The position numbers and the translations under genes are program-made. From assembly GCF_018282115.1 (NCBI RefSeq), contig NZ_CP054306.1, positions 3,147,488 to 3,211,487 of the forward strand: a DNA stretch of 64,000 nt. Reading direction: 5' to 3'. The notes under the pieces were generated by a model that made no database searches, was not told where the DNA came from, and was given only the letters and a program-made list of their open reading frames with translations. Below are positions 35,822 through 45,157 of the stretch, in pieces (within the stretch, counting starts at the first letter, position 1; each line of letters begins with the position of its first letter). This DNA comes from Synechocystis sp. PCC 7338 (GTDB lineage Bacteria > Cyanobacteriota > Cyanobacteriia > Cyanobacteriales > Microcystaceae).

Positions 35822-36931
35822 ATGAAACATTCCCGCAGAAATTTTCTTACCTTAGCCGGGGCGAGTTCCCTCCTAGCGATCGCCGCCCCAAAATTATTAG
35901 CCCAGGGCATTCCCCAGGAAATTTTAAACAAAATTTTGCCCCTGCCCGGTAAATATGGCGAGTATTATGGCCAAGCAAAAATTCGCGCCTTTCATCTCCA
36001 TAACCAACCAGAAACCAGTCCCTTACATAAAGCCCTAGAAGAACTGTGGATAGAGGTATTCAAACAAACAGAGGGAGAGCTATTTGTTTCCCCCATTCCC
36101 CACGACGCTTCCATCCCTGCCGGTGATCCCCAGGCAGTGCAATTTATTACCGATGGCCGTTTTGAAATTGTCAGCGTTGCCGGCCCCATCATTGACCAAG
36201 TAGCTCCCGATGTCATCGGTATTCAAAATATTGCCTTAATTTATCAATCTTCCCAGGATGCCTTTGAAATTATTAATCAGCCCCTATTTGCGGAAACCCT
36301 CAATGGCTCCGTTACCAAATATAACCTAACTTACTTGCCCTATGGAACCTTCGACAATGGCATGAGAGTTGTAACATCCATTGCCAATAAACCAATTTAT
36401 CAACTAGAAGATTTCCGTAATTTAACTATCCGTATTCCTCCTTCCAATGACATGGCCATGACCATGGCAGCCCTAGGGGCAATACCAGAAAAAGTTACGA
36501 TGAATCAGGTTTTTCAATCTCTCAAAAGTGGCGCAGTTCAAGCCCAAGAAAATCCCCTGTCCGTCGCCCTCGGTTTTAAACTGTACGAAGTGACCAAGTA
36601 TTTAAACATGACTAACCATGCTTGGTCTGGCTATAACACTTTTTTTAATACTGATTTCTGGAATAGTCTTTCCCCTGAAGTCCAGAAAGTAATTCAAAAT
36701 CTTTTACCGGTTTACCAAGCCAAACAAATCAAAGCCCAGGAAGAATATAACCAATATGCCTATGAGCAATTAGTTGGCACACTAGGGATGGTGGAAATTA
36801 AACCAAATTTATCCGGAGCTTCCCGAGAGTTAATTAAAGTATATCGTTCCATTTATAATCGTCTGAATCCCCAAGCCCAATCTTTGATTAGAAGTAAGTT
36901 GGAAGAAAGGACTGGCAGTAAGTTTGCTTAA
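35822..36931 (+). CDS. TRAP-type solute-binding protein (DctP family), Tat-exported, orphan
   Basis: A 369-residue protein with a twin-arginine signal (SRRNFLTLAGASSLLAIAAP, cut near LAQG). The DctP-type fold is recognised from RAFHLHNQPETSPLHKALEELW, FQSLKSGAVQAQENPLSVAL and KYLNMTNHAWSGYNTFFNT. Such proteins capture carboxylates for a DctQ-DctM membrane unit. No DctQ or DctM gene is in this window, so it either pairs with a distant permease or acts otherwise. Tat export of a TRAP receptor is known but not the rule. It is followed 41 bp later by a propeller gene. Confidence 0.85.
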   Translation: MKHSRRNFLTLAGASSLLAIAAPKLLAQGIPQEILNKILPLPGKYGEYYGQAKIRAFHLHNQPETSPLHKALEELWIEVFKQTEGELFVSPIPHDASIPAGDPQAVQFITDGRFEIVSVAGPIIDQVAPDVIGIQNIALIYQSSQDAFEIINQPLFAETLNGSVTKYNLTYLPYGTFDNGMRVVTSIANKPIYQLEDFRNLTIRIPPSNDMAMTMAALGAIPEKVTMNQVFQSLKSGAVQAQENPLSVALGFKLYEVTKYLNMTNHAWSGYNTFFNTDFWNSLSPEVQKVIQNLLPVYQAKQIKAQEEYNQYAYEQLVGTLGMVEIKPNLSGASRELIKVYRSIYNRLNPQAQSLIRSKLEERTGSKFA

Positions 36932-36972
36932 GTTCAATCACTTTTTCGAGATTATTTTCAGCACCGTTCGCA

Positions 36973-38046
36973 ATGATTGGCAATAATATGAAGCGAATAC
37001 TCGCATTTTTTCAGCCCTGGCTCCACTTTCGCCCCAGCGACATTGAGCGTTGGCCATTAATTATTCTTCTCCTGATCGGCTTGTGGTTATTGCCCCGGCA
37101 GGAAAAAATTTGGAGTCAGGAACAATCCTTTGTAGTCAAAAAAATTGATCTAACCCAGTACAGTACGGTGGCTTCCATTGCCCAGGATCCAGAATCGAAG
37201 CAACTGGCCATTGGTTTTTATAACTGTAATTTGATTTTCCTTGATGCCAACTTAAACTTAGATCAAGAAAAGAAAGTATTCCTCAGGGATTGCAAACGCT
37301 TTTTTCGGGCAAGATACGGTCAACTTGGCGCCCTTCCTTTTGTCGTCTCTTCCCTTTATACCGGCAGTAGCGTTTTGCGTAATTCCTCGGAAAATTTTGA
37401 CATTCCCCTCCATAAAGCGGCGGTGACGGATTCCTTAATTGTCAAGGATTATTTATTATCTTCCTCTGACGATGGTTCGGTGACCATATCGCGACTATTA
37501 AGCCTTTCTCCCCCCAAAGTTAATACTATAAAGCTTTATCAATCCATTGGTGTGGCTAGAAATCTTGCCTTTGTTAACACTCCGGATCCAGACGTTGGCA
37601 AAGTTGCCGTCAGCTATGATACGGGGGAAATTACTATTTTTGATATTGACCGCAATGCAGGCTCAAACCCGATTGAATCAACTACCTTTAAAGATATTAA
37701 TAGTCGAATTAACACTTTTCAATTTACCAGGGATGGCTCCAAATTATTAATCGGCTACTTTACAGGGGAATTGGTGGAATTAGATTTAACAAACGGCGCC
37801 CATCGTACCCTTTTTAAAGTTAATTCTTGGCTCAATAGCTTGGATATCAATGGTCAAAATTTGGTGGCGATCGCCGATGATCAAGGCTTTGTAAGAATTA
37901 TTTCCTTAACCACGGGAAAAGTTGTTGAAGAACATCAAATTTCCTCGACAGGAATTAACGCTGTAATCTTCACCGATTATCAGACCATACTTGCTGCCGA
38001 CGCCTCTGGGATGGTCTATCAAGGGAAACTAGCAAGTTCTAGCTAA
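36973..38046 (+). CDS. Membrane-anchored WD40-like propeller protein
   Basis: A 357-residue protein. An N-terminal helix WPLIILLLIGLWLLP (about 31-45) anchors the chain. After it come weak WD-type blades: SIAQDPESKQLAIGFYNCNLIFLD, SSSDDGSVTISRL, DVGKVAVSYDTGEITIFDI, FTRDGSKLLIGYFTGELVELD and AIADDQGFVRIISLTTG. The blades are more divergent than in the two propellers near 23 kb. ATG 36988 is an alternative start five codons in. Topology (outside or inside) cannot be fixed. It may pair with the solute-binding protein just upstream. Confidence 0.72.
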   Translation: MIGNNMKRILAFFQPWLHFRPSDIERWPLIILLLIGLWLLPRQEKIWSQEQSFVVKKIDLTQYSTVASIAQDPESKQLAIGFYNCNLIFLDANLNLDQEKKVFLRDCKRFFRARYGQLGALPFVVSSLYTGSSVLRNSSENFDIPLHKAAVTDSLIVKDYLLSSSDDGSVTISRLLSLSPPKVNTIKLYQSIGVARNLAFVNTPDPDVGKVAVSYDTGEITIFDIDRNAGSNPIESTTFKDINSRINTFQFTRDGSKLLIGYFTGELVELDLTNGAHRTLFKVNSWLNSLDINGQNLVAIADDQGFVRIISLTTGKVVEEHQISSTGINAVIFTDYQTILAADASGMVYQGKLASSS

Positions 38047-38230
38047 ACTGACTACCAGCTAAATGTTCAATGCTGGTCGATACTCCCCCGAGATAGTTCG
38101 AGGAGATTCCTGCGTCTATGGTTATGGTTTATGTCCACTGTTACGGTGAGGAGGGCAAGGCCCTGGCCATTATCCTTTAAAATTCTAGGTGACTTTATGA
38201 ATCCATTGCTGAGAAAGGAGTGTGTAACCA

Positions 38231-38500
38231 ATGGCTAAATATGTACTTTGGGGAACCTATTGCGACAATGTGGAAGAAAAAAGGGCACCCCATCGTCAAG
38301 CCCATCTGGACGGACTTAAGGCCCAAAAAGAAAGTGGCATTTTAGTTACCATTGGGCCGACCAGGGATTTACGCCAGGTTTTTGCCATCTATGACGCACC
38401 AGACCAGGACACAGTGGAGAAGTTGGTGCAAGGTGACCCCTACTGGCAAAACGGGATCTGGACGGAGTACGAAGTCAAGGAGTGGATTCAAGCTTTTTAG
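38231..38500 (+). CDS. YciI-family (YCII-related) protein
   Basis: An 89-residue protein of the YciI fold: KYVLWGTYCDNVEEKRAPHRQAHLDGL holds the conserved His pair, followed by GPTRDLRQVFAIYDAPDQ and VEKLVQGDPYW with the conserved Asp-Pro-Tyr. These small proteins have a putative His-Asp active site of unknown activity. AAGGAG at 38215-38220 gives a strong ribosome-binding site. Its stop is 58 bp before the convergent psbN. Confidence 0.88.
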   Translation: MAKYVLWGTYCDNVEEKRAPHRQAHLDGLKAQKESGILVTIGPTRDLRQVFAIYDAPDQDTVEKLVQGDPYWQNGIWTEYEVKEWIQAF

Positions 38501-38558
38501 CCTTGCCACCACTATTGCTCCAAGTCAAGAGTAGGAGACCATTCTCCCAGGAAAAATT

Positions 38559-38690
38559 CTAATCTTCGTGGTCATCAAAGGGATCACCCAGCTCGGCGGA
38601 GGGAGGACCAAAGGAAGTGTATACTGCCAAGCCAGTGATGGCAATGAGAATGACAGCAAAAGTAATGCTAAGAACTGTTGCGGATTCCAT
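38559..38690 (-). CDS. psbN: PsbN, photosystem II assembly protein
   Basis: A 43-residue protein, MESATVLSITFAVILIAITG then LAVYTSFGPPSAELGDPFDDHED. One membrane helix with the Tyr-Thr-Ser-Phe-Gly-Pro-Pro motif is diagnostic of PsbN, which helps assemble and repair the photosystem II reaction centre and is not a stable subunit. It is divergent from psbH, which starts 86 bp away, the arrangement known in cyanobacteria and plastids. Confidence 0.95.
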   Translation of the reverse strand: MESATVLSITFAVILIAITGLAVYTSFGPPSAELGDPFDDHED

Positions 38691-38699
38691 GGGGTAAGA

Positions 38700-38729
38700 T
38701 TGATAGTTGTTTCTGTTGTCTTATATTAT
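38700..38729 (+). promoter_or_regulatory. Probable psbH promoter
   Basis: TTGATA at 38700-38705 is followed after 18 bp by TATTAT (38724-38729); a 16-bp spacing to TATATT is equally possible. It lies about 47 bp ahead of the psbH ATG. Confidence 0.45.
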
Positions 38730-38775
38730 TACAGAACATTACAAAAACTCATTTAGTCATTTTTACGGGAAATCT

Positions 38776-38970
38776 ATGGCACAGCGCACTCGGTTAGGAG
38801 ATATCCTCAGACCCCTCAACTCGGAATACGGTAAGGTCGTACCGGGCTGGGGCACCACTCCTGTCATGGGGGTATTTATGGCTCTTTTTCTGGTTTTCTT
38901 ACTGATTATTTTACAGATTTATAACTCTTCTCTGATTCTTGAAGGCTTCAGTGTGGACTGGGCTGGTTGA
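38776..38970 (+). CDS. psbH: Photosystem II protein PsbH
   Basis: A 64-residue protein, [20 protein letters not shown] then [11 protein letters not shown] and one membrane helix. It is the PSII core phosphoprotein homologue; the phosphorylation Thr region of plants is shortened, as usual in cyanobacteria. An upstream reading to 38707 is a shadow: the ATG at 38776 gives the standard N-terminus. A clear terminator lies 67 bp downstream. Confidence 0.97.
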
Positions 38971-39300
38971 TTTGGGTTTGTCGACGTATTCCTGACCCAA
39001 TTTAATCTCAACTTAATTTTGGTTAATCTTTTTTTGATCCCGCCCCGTCGGGATTTTTTTGTCTTCTAGGGCATGGGGGGACGAAAACTAAAACTGTTAA
39101 CGGCAGATCAAGAAATGTAGCCCAAAGCCTTGTCTAGATGGGCTGGTGCGTTTTCTGTCATAATCGAACAGGACTTGTTACATTTTTTATTGCAAATCCC
39201 CGGGGTGGCAGTAACTTATCCGATCTGCCTCTCTGTAACGATGTTGCCGGGCTTCCTCCGGTGAATGTTAGTAAAAATCCTTAAATTTAGACGGTTCATT
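38971..39300 (+). promoter_or_regulatory. Intergenic region between psbH and petC
   Basis: A 330-bp region with no gene. The psbH terminator is at 39037-39061. The remainder must carry the petC-petA promoter; AT-rich stretches near 39175-39195 are candidates but no confident -35/-10 pair was found. Confidence 0.45.
39037..39061 (+). terminator. Rho-independent terminator of psbH
   Basis: ATCCCG, six-base loop, CGGGAT, followed by a run of T: six perfect pairs and a strong T tract. It lies 67 bp past the psbH stop. Confidence 0.85.
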
Positions 39301-39843
39301 ATGACACAGATTTCTGGCTCCCCTGATGTCCCCGATTTGGGTCGGCGTCAGTTTATGAACTTATTGACCTTTGGTACGATCACTGGGGTGGCGGCCGGAG
39401 CCCTCTATCCAGCGGTAAAGTATTTGATCCCTCCTTCCAGTGGTGGGGCCGGTGGCGGAGTAACCGCAAAGGATGCCCTCGGTAATGATGTTAATGTGAC
39501 AAAATTTTTGGCTTCCCATAACGCTGGCGATCGGGTGTTGGCCCAGGGCTTGAAGGGCGACCCGACCTATATTGTAGTCCAGGGGGATGACACGATCGCC
39601 GACTATGGTATTAATGCGGTTTGTACCCATTTGGGCTGTGTGGTGCCCTGGAATGCCAGCGAAAATAAATTTATGTGCCCTTGCCACGGTTCCCAGTACA
39701 ACGCCGAAGGTAAGGTGGTGCGTGGCCCGGCTCCCCTTTCTTTGGCTTTGGCCCATGCCACAGTTACTGACGATGACAACTTAGTGTTTAGCCCCTGGAC
39801 GGAAACCGATTTCCGCACCGACGAAGATCCCTGGTGGGCTTAG
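39301..39843 (+). CDS. petC: Cytochrome b6f Rieske iron-sulfur subunit
   Basis: A 180-residue protein. It begins [20 protein letters not shown], a Tat-type N-terminus (RRQFMN) that stays as the membrane anchor ([20 protein letters not shown]). The Rieske cluster ligands are in CTHLGC and CPCHGSQY, two Cys and two His, with the disulfide Cys pair. It transfers electrons from plastoquinol to cytochrome f in the thylakoid membrane. The ATG at 39301 is preferred to 39265. petA follows 112 bp later, the usual cyanobacterial petCA operon. Confidence 0.97.
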   Translation: MTQISGSPDVPDLGRRQFMNLLTFGTITGVAAGALYPAVKYLIPPSSGGAGGGVTAKDALGNDVNVTKFLASHNAGDRVLAQGLKGDPTYIVVQGDDTIADYGINAVCTHLGCVVPWNASENKFMCPCHGSQYNAEGKVVRGPAPLSLALAHATVTDDDNLVFSPWTETDFRTDEDPWWA

Positions 39844-39955
39844 GTTTAGCTTTGCTATCCGTTGAGTAAGCAACACTGTTGTAATTTTGTGTAATTGTCT
39901 GAGACTGGTCTTTTTCCCCTACTGTTTACCTAAACCTAATCCGTTCAACTTAACG

Positions 39956-40942
39956 ATGAGAAACCCTGATACTTTGGGGCTGTGGACGAAAACCATGGTT
40001 GCTCTGCGCCGCTTCACGGTGTTGGCGATCGCCACAGTCAGCGTCTTTTTAATCACCGATATCAGCCTACCCCAGGCCGCCTCTGCCTATCCCTTTTGGG
40101 CCCAGGAAACGGCTCCTTTGACCCCCCGGGAAGCCACTGGTCGCATTGTTTGTGCTAACTGTCACCTCGCCCAGAAGCCAGCAGAAGTGGAAATTCCCCA
40201 GGCGGTTTTGCCCGACACCGTGTTTGAAGCGGTGGTGAAAATTCCCTACGACCTCGATAGCCAACAGGTGCTGGGGGATGGTTCCAAGGGCGGCTTGAAC
40301 GTAGGGGCCGTGTTGATGTTGCCCGAAGGGTTTAAAATTGCGCCCCCCGATCGTCTGTCTGAGGAACTGAAAGAAAAAGTTGGTGGCACCTACTTCCAGC
40401 CCTACCGGGAAGACATGGAAAATGTGGTTATTGTTGGCCCCTTGCCCGGTGAGCAGTATCAGGAAATCGTTTTCCCCGTGCTATCCCCCGATCCCGCCAA
40501 GGATAAAAGCATTAACTACGGTAAATTCGCTGTCCACCTGGGGGCTAACCGTGGCCGGGGACAAATTTATCCCACTGGTTTGCTGAGCAATAACAATGCC
40601 TTTAAAGCGCCCAAAGCTAGCACCATTTCAGAAGTTAACGCCCTGGAAGCCGGTGGCTACCAACTTATCCTCACCACCGCCGACGGTACGGAAACCGTGG
40701 ACATTCCCGCCGGCCCCGAATTGATCGTCAGTGCCGGTCAAACTGTGGAAGCAGGGGAATTTTTGACCAATAACCCCAATGTGGGCGGTTTTGGCCAGAA
40801 AGATACGGAAGTGGTGCTACAAAATCCCACCCGCATCAAATTCCTGGTCCTCTTCTTGGCGGGGATTATGCTTTCCCAAATTCTGTTGGTGTTGAAGAAA
40901 AAACAAATTGAAAAAGTTCAAGCCGCTGAACTTAATTTCTAG
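39956..40942 (+). CDS. petA: Cytochrome f
   Basis: A 328-residue protein with a signal peptide ([19 protein letters not shown]..., cut after ASA so that Tyr becomes the haem ligand: [19 protein letters not shown]). The haem-binding motif CANCH follows. The C-terminal anchor [21 protein letters not shown] holds it in the thylakoid membrane. It carries electrons from the Rieske protein to plastocyanin or cytochrome c6. The ATG at 39956 gives the standard N-terminus; 39887 is a shadow extension. Confidence 0.97.
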   Translation: MRNPDTLGLWTKTMVALRRFTVLAIATVSVFLITDISLPQAASAYPFWAQETAPLTPREATGRIVCANCHLAQKPAEVEIPQAVLPDTVFEAVVKIPYDLDSQQVLGDGSKGGLNVGAVLMLPEGFKIAPPDRLSEELKEKVGGTYFQPYREDMENVVIVGPLPGEQYQEIVFPVLSPDPAKDKSINYGKFAVHLGANRGRGQIYPTGLLSNNNAFKAPKASTISEVNALEAGGYQLILTTADGTETVDIPAGPELIVSAGQTVEAGEFLTNNPNVGGFGQKDTEVVLQNPTRIKFLVLFLAGIMLSQILLVLKKKQIEKVQAAELNF

Positions 40943-40971
40943 TTCATTTCTCCACCGGATTATCCCACCAT

Positions 40972-40996
40972 AGGGGCAGAGCCTAGGTTCTCCCCT
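40972..40996 (+). terminator. Long hairpin after petA
   Basis: AGGGG, bulged C, AGAGCC, a two-base centre, GGTTCT, CCCCT: about eleven pairs including one G-T. It begins 30 bp after the petA stop. No T-run follows, so it may stabilise the petCA mRNA end rather than terminate. Confidence 0.45.
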
Positions 40997-41116
40997 GGGG
41001 GCTATCGAAGGATGCTCAGCTTGAGTTATGTCGTCGGTGGCCCCATTGATTTTTGCAGAACTACCCTAGCTCGATATGCTGGTAGGAATAGACAATTTTT
41101 AGATTTTGCTGACTCT

Positions 41117-41533
41117 ATGCGTGTTTACGTTCTTTTATTCAACGCAGGTACGGATAATGAAGGCATCCACACCGTACAAATGGGGGGACGCAATAAGATT
41201 TTGATGTTCGCTTCCGAGGATGATGCCACCCGTTACGCCCTGCTTTTAGAAGCCCAGGATTTCCCGCCCCCCTCCATTGAAGCCATGGATTCTCGGGATA
41301 TTGAAGAGTTTTGCCAAGAGGCTGGCTACGATTGCGAGATCGTGGCGGAAGGTATGCTGGCCATTCCCCCGGAAAAAAATGTGGCGGAACCGGAATGGGA
41401 CCCAGACGGGGTTTTGCAGGCGGCCCGGGAAGCCCAGAGCAATGACCAAGGCCAGGGGGAAGAAAAGCCAGACACCGAATTTTCCGATGCGGAGCTAGAA
41501 AATATTCGCCGTCGTTTAGAAGGATTGTTGTAG
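41117..41533 (+). CDS. DUF3110 domain protein
   Basis: A 138-residue protein, MRVYVLLFNAGTDNEGIHTV then MLFASEDDATRYALLLEAQDFPPPSIEAMDS, the DUF3110 core common in cyanobacteria. An acidic linker (PEPEWDP-like and EEKPDTEF) leads to a helical C-terminus (SDAELENIRRRLEGLL). Function unknown. A start at 41012 is open but gives an unrelated N-terminus; the ATG at 41117 matches the family. Confidence 0.82.
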   Translation: MRVYVLLFNAGTDNEGIHTVQMGGRNKILMFASEDDATRYALLLEAQDFPPPSIEAMDSRDIEEFCQEAGYDCEIVAEGMLAIPPEKNVAEPEWDPDGVLQAAREAQSNDQGQGEEKPDTEFSDAELENIRRRLEGLL

Positions 41534-41689
41534 AAAAACTGTAGTCATGCTTGTTCTGACTTTAACTAACCATGGTTTTAAAGCTTATTCCCAGTTGGTT
41601 CACTAAATGTGATTTGGTTGATTTTGTTTAATTTCTAATTTATTTTTTCTTTACCTGATAATCCTGCCCCCAATTCTCCCCCATACCCC

Positions 41690-42610
41690 ATGCCTAGTAA
41701 GGAAAGCATAGAAGAGCGCGGCCATTTATTAACAGAGCAGGCCAATCCCCAAAGCCAAGATTTAGACCAGTTATCTAGCCTGGAGTTGGTAGATTTATTT
41801 AACCAACAGGATCAACTGACGGTAACGGCGATCGCCGCGACGAGGGAAGATTTAGCGGCAGCCATTGAAATTATTAGTGATGCTTTAGCTAAAAAGGGCC
41901 GGCTTTTCTACATTGGGGCCGGCACCAGTGGCCGCCTGGGGGTGTTGGATGCGGTGGAATGTCCCCCCACTTTTTGTACCCCGCCGGAGTTGGTGCAGGG
42001 TATTTTAGCCGGGGGAGCTAGTGCCCTACTCCGCAGTTCGGAAGGGTTGGAAGATATTGCGGAGGATGGAGCCCGGGCGATCGCCGACCATCGCATTACC
42101 CAATTGGACGTGGTGGTGGGCATTACGGCCGGGGGAACAACGCCCTATGTCCATGGAGCTTTGGATGCGGCCCGGGCCCGGGGAGCAAAAACGATTTTCA
42201 TTGCCTGTGTGCCGGAAATCCAAGCCCCCAGGCCAGCGGATGTAAATATTCGACTGTTGACCGGGCCAGAAATTTTAGCTGGCTCCACCCGTTTGAAAGC
42301 GGGCACGGTGACTAAAATGGCGTTGAACATTCTTTCCACCGGTGCCATGGTCAAATTAGGCAAAGTTTACGGCAATCGCATGGTGGATGTGGCTGTAACC
42401 AACCGCAAACTAGAAGACCGGGCAGTGCGTATTTTGCAAGATTTAACTGATTTAAATCGGGAGCAAGCGGGCCAATTACTGAATGCCAGTGGCCAACGGG
42501 TTAAGTTAGCGTTGTTAATGCATTGGTCCGGACTCAGTCTGGAAGCCGCCGAAGCCCAACTGCTCAGCCATGGTGGTAATTTACGCCAGGCCATGGATGC
42601 CTTGCCCTAG
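41690..42610 (+). CDS. murQ: N-acetylmuramic acid 6-phosphate etherase
   Basis: A 306-residue SIS-fold enzyme that cleaves the lactyl ether of MurNAc-6-phosphate, giving GlcNAc-6-phosphate and lactate, in cell-wall recycling. Motifs: YIGAGTSGRLGVLDAVECPP near residue 70-90, GITAGGTTPYVHGALDAAR, and STRLKAGTVTKMALNILSTG. Length is normal. It stands alone between the DUF3110 gene and the site-2 protease gene, 57 bp from the latter. Confidence 0.95.
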   Translation: MPSKESIEERGHLLTEQANPQSQDLDQLSSLELVDLFNQQDQLTVTAIAATREDLAAAIEIISDALAKKGRLFYIGAGTSGRLGVLDAVECPPTFCTPPELVQGILAGGASALLRSSEGLEDIAEDGARAIADHRITQLDVVVGITAGGTTPYVHGALDAARARGAKTIFIACVPEIQAPRPADVNIRLLTGPEILAGSTRLKAGTVTKMALNILSTGAMVKLGKVYGNRMVDVAVTNRKLEDRAVRILQDLTDLNREQAGQLLNASGQRVKLALLMHWSGLSLEAAEAQLLSHGGNLRQAMDALP

Positions 42611-42666
42611 CCCCCTAACCTTGCCCAGAGATAGTTCCACTCCCAACTCCCAACATTGCTTTACCC

Positions 42667-44181
42667 ATGCCCACTACCCTAGACCAGTTTTTAACCCCCA
42701 TTGTCTTCGTCATTTTTGCCCTGGCGATCGGTGTTTTAGTCTGGGGCTACCGGCGGGCCAAACCCTTCGGTAAGCTTGGCAAACTTGCTTGGCTACAGTC
42801 CGTGGTGCTGATGGCCCCTTGGCTGTTGTATTTTGTCCTTTTTAGCTTAGGGTTGTCCCTCAGTTTGCCCGCAGTATTAATTCTACTTTTGGTATCGGCG
42901 GGAATTTACATCTATCTCGGTCGGCAAATGCGGGAGGCAGGGCAAGCGGAACTGTTGCGTCAAAAAGCAGCCCAACGATTGCAGAATTTGGCCAAGGAGC
43001 CAGATCAGGGCACAACTGTTGGCGAAGTCAATGCCACCACTAGCCTTGAAGAGGATGCTTCCCCCATTCCACCGGAAGATTTGGCAATTATTAAAGGGAT
43101 TTTTAGCATTGATAGTTTTTTTGCCACGGAGACCATTGCCTACCAGGAGGGGGCAATTTTTAAGGGCAATTTACGGACGGAGGCGGAGGAAGCCTTTGGC
43201 AAACTTTCGGCTAAACTCAAGGATTTGATGGGGGATAAATACCGTCTCTTTTTGGTGGAAGGTAGCGAAGACCGGCCAGTGGTAGTTATTCTCCCCAGCA
43301 GTAATGACCCCCAGCCCAGCACCCTGGCCCAGAAAAATTTGGCGGTGGTATTACTGGTGGCCACCATTGTCACTACGTTGGAAGCCAGTGCGGCCCTGTT
43401 GGGCTTTGACTTAGTAGACAATTGGCAACGGGTGGGGGAAACGGTTCCCCTGGCGATCGCCGTGGGTATTATCCTGCTGGCCCATGAATTGGGTCACCTC
43501 TGGCAGGCAAAAAAATGGGGAGTGCGGTTGAGTTGGCCCTTCTTTCTGCCTAACTGGCAAATCGGTTCCTTTGGAGCCATCACCCGTTTTGAATCCCTGC
43601 TACCCAGTCGCAATGCTCTCTTTGACGTGGCGATCGCCGGGCCAGCGGTGGGGGGCTTAGTGTCCCTGTTATTCCTGATAGTGGGTTTGGTACTTTCCAG
43701 GGAAGATAGCCTTTTTCAATTGCCGGTGCAGTTTTTGCAGGGCTCCTTGCTTGTGGGCACTGTGGCTAAGGTCATCCTCGGAGATGCCTTAACCAAGGAC
43801 ATTGTGGCTATTCATCCCCTAACAGTACTGGGTTGGTTGGGTTTAGTAATCAATGGCTTAAATCTACTCCCGGCAGGCCAATTAGACGGTGGTCGCATTA
43901 TTCAAGCTATCTACGGCCGCAAAGTAGCCCGGCGTACCACCATTGCCACGTTGATTATTTTGGGAGGCATTACCCTCTTTAACCCTGCTAATCCCATTCC
44001 CCTCTATTGGGCAATCGTGGTTTTATTTTTGCAACGGCAACTGGAACGGCCCAGTTTAAACGAGTTGACAGAACCCGATGACACCAGGGCTGGTTTGGGC
44101 CTGCTGGCCCTGCTATTGATGTTACTCACCCTCATTCCCTTTAGCCCCAACTGGGCCCTAAGGTTAGGGATTGGAGCTTAG
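42667..44181 (+). CDS. Site-2 protease-type membrane metalloprotease (EGY-like)
   Basis: A 504-residue intramembrane zinc protease. AHELGHLWQAKKWG near residue 272 holds the metal His-Glu-His, and NGLNLLPAGQLDGGRI near 398 gives the third ligand Asp. Several membrane helices surround them, with two more near the N-terminus. A soluble region (about 100-230) precedes the catalytic core, as in plant EGY proteins. It resembles an S2P homologue known in PCC 6803 (Sll0862, by memory). Targets might be anti-sigma or membrane regulators. The next gene starts 31 bp after. Confidence 0.9.
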   Translation: MPTTLDQFLTPIVFVIFALAIGVLVWGYRRAKPFGKLGKLAWLQSVVLMAPWLLYFVLFSLGLSLSLPAVLILLLVSAGIYIYLGRQMREAGQAELLRQKAAQRLQNLAKEPDQGTTVGEVNATTSLEEDASPIPPEDLAIIKGIFSIDSFFATETIAYQEGAIFKGNLRTEAEEAFGKLSAKLKDLMGDKYRLFLVEGSEDRPVVVILPSSNDPQPSTLAQKNLAVVLLVATIVTTLEASAALLGFDLVDNWQRVGETVPLAIAVGIILLAHELGHLWQAKKWGVRLSWPFFLPNWQIGSFGAITRFESLLPSRNALFDVAIAGPAVGGLVSLLFLIVGLVLSREDSLFQLPVQFLQGSLLVGTVAKVILGDALTKDIVAIHPLTVLGWLGLVINGLNLLPAGQLDGGRIIQAIYGRKVARRTTIATLIILGGITLFNPANPIPLYWAIVVLFLQRQLERPSLNELTEPDDTRAGLGLLALLLMLLTLIPFSPNWALRLGIGA

Positions 44182-44212
44182 CGGACTTAATTTCGTGAAA
44201 ATTTCAACATCA

Positions 44213-44596
44213 ATGCCCCATCGCTTAATGCCCGATCAGTGTTTGAGCAAACCCGCCTATCGTCTCTACCAAGCGGGGGTCTATGGCCGTTGGCTGGTGG
44301 TGGCACTACTTTGGTGTACCCTCATCCCTTGGTCCCTCTGGCAATTCCGGGAAGACATTGTGCTATTACAGGACCATTTCACCTGGGTAGCAATTCGTTA
44401 TGGTTTTGCTTTTCAGTTGGTGCCGGCCTTTACTTTGTTTGCTAGCATCGGTTTCACTGGGGCGGTGTTGATCCGGCAAAGCTGCCATCTTCTCTGGGGC
44501 TTATCCATCAAAGAAAGGAATAATCTCATCCGGGGCACCGCTAGAATTCGTAAAATCGGCCCCCGTCATCCCCTCTGGAATTGGCTATTTCACTAG
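44213..44596 (+). CDS. Conserved membrane protein of unknown function
   Basis: A 127-residue protein with two hydrophobic segments (VVALLWCTLIPWSLW and LVPAFTLFASIGFTGAVL). A basic C-terminus (RIRKIGPRHPLWNWLF) would face the cytoplasm. No known family was recognised. Start: ATG 44213 chosen; GTG 44195 or TTG 44171 could add six to fourteen residues and would bring the start near or into the upstream gene. Confidence 0.7.
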   Translation: MPHRLMPDQCLSKPAYRLYQAGVYGRWLVVALLWCTLIPWSLWQFREDIVLLQDHFTWVAIRYGFAFQLVPAFTLFASIGFTGAVLIRQSCHLLWGLSIKERNNLIRGTARIRKIGPRHPLWNWLFH

Positions 44597-44662
44597 AATG
44601 TGGGAGATTGCCAGAATTTTTACAGGATTGCGAAAAGAGCGTAGGGGGAACTGACGGAAGTG

Positions 44663-45157
44663 ATGCAAGTAAGTCTTAGTCGGGCTCACCAGGCCCAGAT
44701 CTATCGCCATGGGGAATGTTGTTATCCAGAGGAGTGTTGTGGTCTGTTGTTGGGGCGGGTGATCACCCAAGCGAACGGTGCACCGCCCAGCGGATCTCTG
44801 CAAGATCGCCATTGGCAGGTGCTAGAAGTACAGCCAACGGAAAATTGTTGGGGCGATGTGGAAGAATTTCAGCAGGATAGCAATCAAGGCAGTAAGTTGT
44901 ATTACTTTGCCATTGACCCCAAAGTTTTACTTTCTGCCCAAAAGGATTGTCGTCGGAGGGGTTTAAGCATTATTGGTATTTTCCATTCCCATCCCCATAG
45001 CCAACCCGTACCATCGGAATTTGACCGGGCCATTGCCTGGCCAGAGTATGTTTACCTCATTGCTGCTGGCAAGGATGGCAAGTTCAGCACCAGCAGAAGT
45101 TGGTATCTAAACGAAGCGGGAAATTTTCTGGAAGTGGATTCAACGCTGTTGCTGTAA
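44663..45157 (+). CDS. JAB/JAMM (Mov34/MPN) family metallopeptidase
   Basis: A 164-residue protein with the complete JAMM site: an upstream Glu in YPEECCGLLLG and the zinc motif GIFHSHPHSQPVPSEFD, two His and an Asp in canonical spacing. Family members cut ubiquitin-like or cysteine-synthesis carrier proteins. No ubiquitin-like gene is next to it. GTG 44660 directly precedes the ATG at 44663. Its 3' end overlaps the convergent amidase gene by 18 bp. Confidence 0.88.
   Translation: MQVSLSRAHQAQIYRHGECCYPEECCGLLLGRVITQANGAPPSGSLQDRHWQVLEVQPTENCWGDVEEFQQDSNQGSKLYYFAIDPKVLLSAQKDCRRRGLSIIGIFHSHPHSQPVPSEFDRAIAWPEYVYLIAAGKDGKFSTSRSWYLNEAGNFLEVDSTLLL

Noticed and set aside
41012-41116. Upstream extension of the DUF3110 gene
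   Set aside because: The added residues do not look like the family N-terminus; ATG 41117 does.
44171-44212. Earlier TTG start for the two-helix membrane protein
   Set aside because: It would overlap the end of the site-2 protease gene and adds residues of no clear function.
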